A stretch of DNA of 64,000 nt from NCBI GenBank assembly GCA_029565065.1, contig JAKQOW010000092.1, positions 62,001-126,000 on the forward strand. Reading direction: 5' to 3'. Numbering within the stretch: position 1 is the first letter of the stretch; each line of letters opens with the position of its first letter. Of this stretch, positions 62,016 to 64,000 are shown one piece after another. Position numbers and translations under genes: made by a program. The stretch is from Acidobacteriota bacterium (GTDB lineage Bacteria > Acidobacteriota > JAAYUB01). The notes below the pieces were generated by a model. The model did not search any database, had not been told where the DNA came from, and saw only the letters and a list, made by a program, of their open reading frames with translations.

Positions 62016-64000
62016 ATGTGGTCGAAACGGCTCGACAAGGCGACGGTTCCAGCTCAATCCGCGCGAACGGAGGCTATCCTGTTCAGAGCGCGAGCGGGTC
62101 GTCCGTCATCTGGGCTGCTGGCTGAAGGGTGCCGGCTGATCCTTTGGCTGCTGGGGCTTTCCAGTCTGGCGGTTGGAGCGGGAAACGCTGCGCCACCGCT
62201 GCTCCATGCCGACAGTTTCATGTTCTCCCACCTGACCATCGATCAGGGATTGTCGCAGAGCAACGTGTTCTGCATTGTCCAGGACCGCCGCGGCTTCATG
62301 TGGTTCGGGACCGAGGACGGCTTGAACCGCTTTGACGGGTACGAATTCCTGCACGTCACGCATGACCCGGGTGACGTGAACAGCCTGAGCAACGATACCA
62401 TCACCGCCCTCTTCGAAGATCCGGATGGCTGCCTCTGGGTGGGGACCGCCAGCGGGCTCAACCGGCTCGATCCGGAAACCCTGCAGGTTCGGCGGCTCGG
62501 ATCGGCGGCCGGCGAGCCCCGTGAATTGGGGTCCGTCGGCATCGAATCCATCTGTCGGGACCGACAGGGCCGGTTATGGGTGGCCACGAAGGGCGGTCTG
62601 GCGTCGCTGGGACCTGGCGGTCGCGGCTGGCGTTTGTTCCAGTCGGATGGAAGCCGCACGGACCGTCTGAACGGACACGAAGTGTCAGTGCTCCTGGTGG
62701 ATCGTCAGAGCCGGCTGTGGGCGGGCGGTTTCGATGGCGTCCTCCGCCGGGATCCCGACGACGGCCGCTTCCACCCGATCGGCATCACCATCGAACCGGC
62801 TGAAGATGAGACGAGACAGGTCAACTGTCTGGCAGAAGACGCCGACGGCGTCATCTGGGCGGGGACCAACGGCGGGGGATTGCATCGCTGGGACGCCCGG
62901 AACGGCCGATTCGCTTACTATCCGGCAACTCAACCCCACAACCGCGCGGAGCCGCTGCGTTACATCAATGCTTTGGCGGTGGACGCGCACGGTCGTCTGT
63001 GGGCGGGGACACACGGTTCCGGTGTGGTCGTCCTCGATACGGTTCGTGAACAAAATCTCCATTTGTTGCCTGATGCCAGCGATGCACACACCATCAGCTA
63101 CCCGCTGGTCGCCTCGGTGTTTCGGGATCGGGGCGATACCATGTGGATCGGCACCCACGGCAAGGGACTCGACCTGTGGAATCCTTACCAGCAGAAATTC
63201 GAGCGGCACCGCCGCAACCCGGCGGATCCGGACAGCATGGGCGTGACCAGCGTGCGGGCGATTCTGGAAGATCGCGACGGTCAGCTCTGGGTGGGTGGAT
63301 ACAGCGGATTCGACCGGCTCGATCGGCAAACCGGGCGGTTCGAACATCTGCCGCAGAGTTGGCCCAACGGAATCGTCCGGGTCTTGCGCGAGGATCCGGA
63401 CGAACCCGGCCGGGTTATCTGGCTGGGCATGGAGAGCGGCCAGCCCCACCTGATCGCGTACGACCGGATCCGGAAGAAAATCTGGAAGCAATACAACTTC
63501 ATCGAGCGGTTCGGCTTCCACACCCATCAGGTCCGGGACGTCCTCCTGGAGGCCGACGGCTCGACCTGGGTCGGCACGAGCGAAGGGCTGCTGCGATTTG
63601 ACCGCCGCACCGGTGCGTTTGCGCGGATGGTCCATGACGCAGCCGATCCCGGGAGCCTGGGGCATAACCAGGTCAACGCGATCGTCCGGGCTTCCGACGG
63701 CAACCTGTGGGTGGGCACCATGGGCGGCGGCCTCGGCCGGTTCGATCCGGCCACCGGACGGTTTGCCGGCTTTCGGCATCGGGACGGGGACCCGGATAGC
63801 CTGGCCAGCGACAGCGTGATGACGCTGCTCGAAGCAGAGCCGGGAGTGCTCTGGATCGGCACCGCGGGCGGGTTGTCCCGGCTGGAGCTCCGCACCGGCC
63901 GTTTCACCTCCTTCAGCACACGCAACGGCTTGCCCAACGATATGATCTACGGCATCTTGCCGGACGCGCAAGGTCGCCTGTGGCTCAGCACGAACCGCGG
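62016..64000 (+). CDS. Two-component regulator propeller (Reg_prop) sensor protein, C-terminus cut by window edge
   Basis: Open to the window edge (661 codons). A hydrophobic segment ('LILWLLGLSSLAVGAGNA', about 54-71) acts as signal or anchor. Beyond it lie at least ten Reg_prop blades with the repeated pattern x-L-W-x-G-T-x-x-G-L-x-R-x-D ('FMWFGTEDGLNRFD', 'CLWVGTASGLNRLD', 'NLWVGTMGGGLGRFD'). These form periplasmic beta-propellers for sensing, usually glycans, and are normally followed by a histidine kinase or GGDEF domain; that part lies outside. ATG 62016 has no good ribosome site, so the true start may differ. Confidence 0.85.
   Translation, partial: MWSKRLDKATVPAQSARTEAILFRARAGRPSSGLLAEGCRLILWLLGLSSLAVGAGNAAPPLLHADSFMFSHLTIDQGLSQSNVFCIVQDRRGFMWFGTEDGLNRFDGYEFLHVTHDPGDVNSLSNDTITALFEDPDGCLWVGTASGLNRLDPETLQVRRLGSAAGEPRELGSVGIESICRDRQGRLWVATKGGLASLGPGGRGWRLFQSDGSRTDRLNGHEVSVLLVDRQSRLWAGGFDGVLRRDPDDGRFHPIGITIEPAEDETRQVNCLAEDADGVIWAGTNGGGLHRWDARNGRFAYYPATQPHNRAEPLRYINALAVDAHGRLWAGTHGSGVVVLDTVREQNLHLLPDASDAHTISYPLVASVFRDRGDTMWIGTHGKGLDLWNPYQQKFERHRRNPADPDSMGVTSVRAILEDRDGQLWVGGYSGFDRLDRQTGRFEHLPQSWPNGIVRVLREDPDEPGRVIWLGMESGQPHLIAYDRIRKKIWKQYNFIERFGFHTHQVRDVLLEADGSTWVGTSEGLLRFDRRTGAFARMVHDAADPGSLGHNQVNAIVRASDGNLWVGTMGGGLGRFDPATGRFAGFRHRDGDPDSLASDSVMTLLEAEPGVLWIGTAGGLSRLELRTGRFTSFSTRNGLPNDMIYGILPDAQGRLWLSTNR

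Overview
The window is high-GC DNA from what looks like a Gram-negative bacterium. It encodes a TonB-dependent receptor, outer-membrane beta-barrel proteins, lipoproteins, a Rieske/cytochrome b/multiheme cytochrome c respiratory module and a Na+-pumping acyl-CoA decarboxylase. The mix of sulfatases, glycosidases, multiheme cytochromes, large sigma-54 regulators and radical SAM peptide-maturation loci would suit an Acidobacteriota-like or other deep-branching soil or sediment lineage. That placement is inference; there is no rRNA or other taxonomic marker. No tRNA, rRNA, CRISPR array, insertion sequence or prophage was seen.

Layout. 1-2250: an ECF sigma factor and its membrane anti-sigma/FecR partner. 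2251-3170: a gene-free stretch with repeated palindromes. 3171-7283: a four-gene, tightly coupled operon of a zinc-ribbon membrane protein, a DUF2207-like membrane protein ending in a Cys-Ala repeat, a radical SAM/SPASM enzyme and a methyltransferase. 7439-10206: an ACT-domain protein and a nucleotidyltransferase/sugar kinase pair. 10277-15197: cytochrome b, Rieske protein, multiheme cytochrome/TPR protein and a small anchored protein. 15426-25726: a sulfatase, a sigma-54 activator, and a run with an ABM-domain protein, two beta-barrel proteins, a DUF202 protein, a lipoprotein and a second large sulfatase. 26010-32934: a glycan-use operon (GH36-like, GH20, SSS symporter).

33043-35986: a secreted protein of unknown function, an MBL-fold hydrolase, a zinc-ribbon protein and a TPR protein. 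36050-39190: a probable RiPP locus, in which a 424-residue protein carries eight PYV motifs at an exact 21-residue period and lies 3 nt upstream of a cobalamin-type radical SAM enzyme of the RiPP C-methyltransferase type. 39343-44901: YigZ-like protein and a BMP-type ABC importer. 45024-50139: Na+-translocating methylmalonyl-CoA decarboxylase with a formimidoyltransferase-like gene. 50302-53748: a tandem duplication of a two-gene secreted-protein unit beside a methyltransferase. 53989-64000: mscL, a glycosyltransferase, rmuC, a membrane protein, a flavoprotein, a TonB receptor, a DmpA-type peptidase and the start of a beta-propeller sensor.

The two most interesting loci are both radical SAM loci: the Cys-Ala-tailed membrane protein with its SPASM enzyme (3171-7283) and the multi-repeat candidate precursor with its B12-type radical SAM enzyme (36050-39190). 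The four-member paralogous secreted-protein cluster (50302-53240) is a third locus of unknown function with clear signs of duplication.
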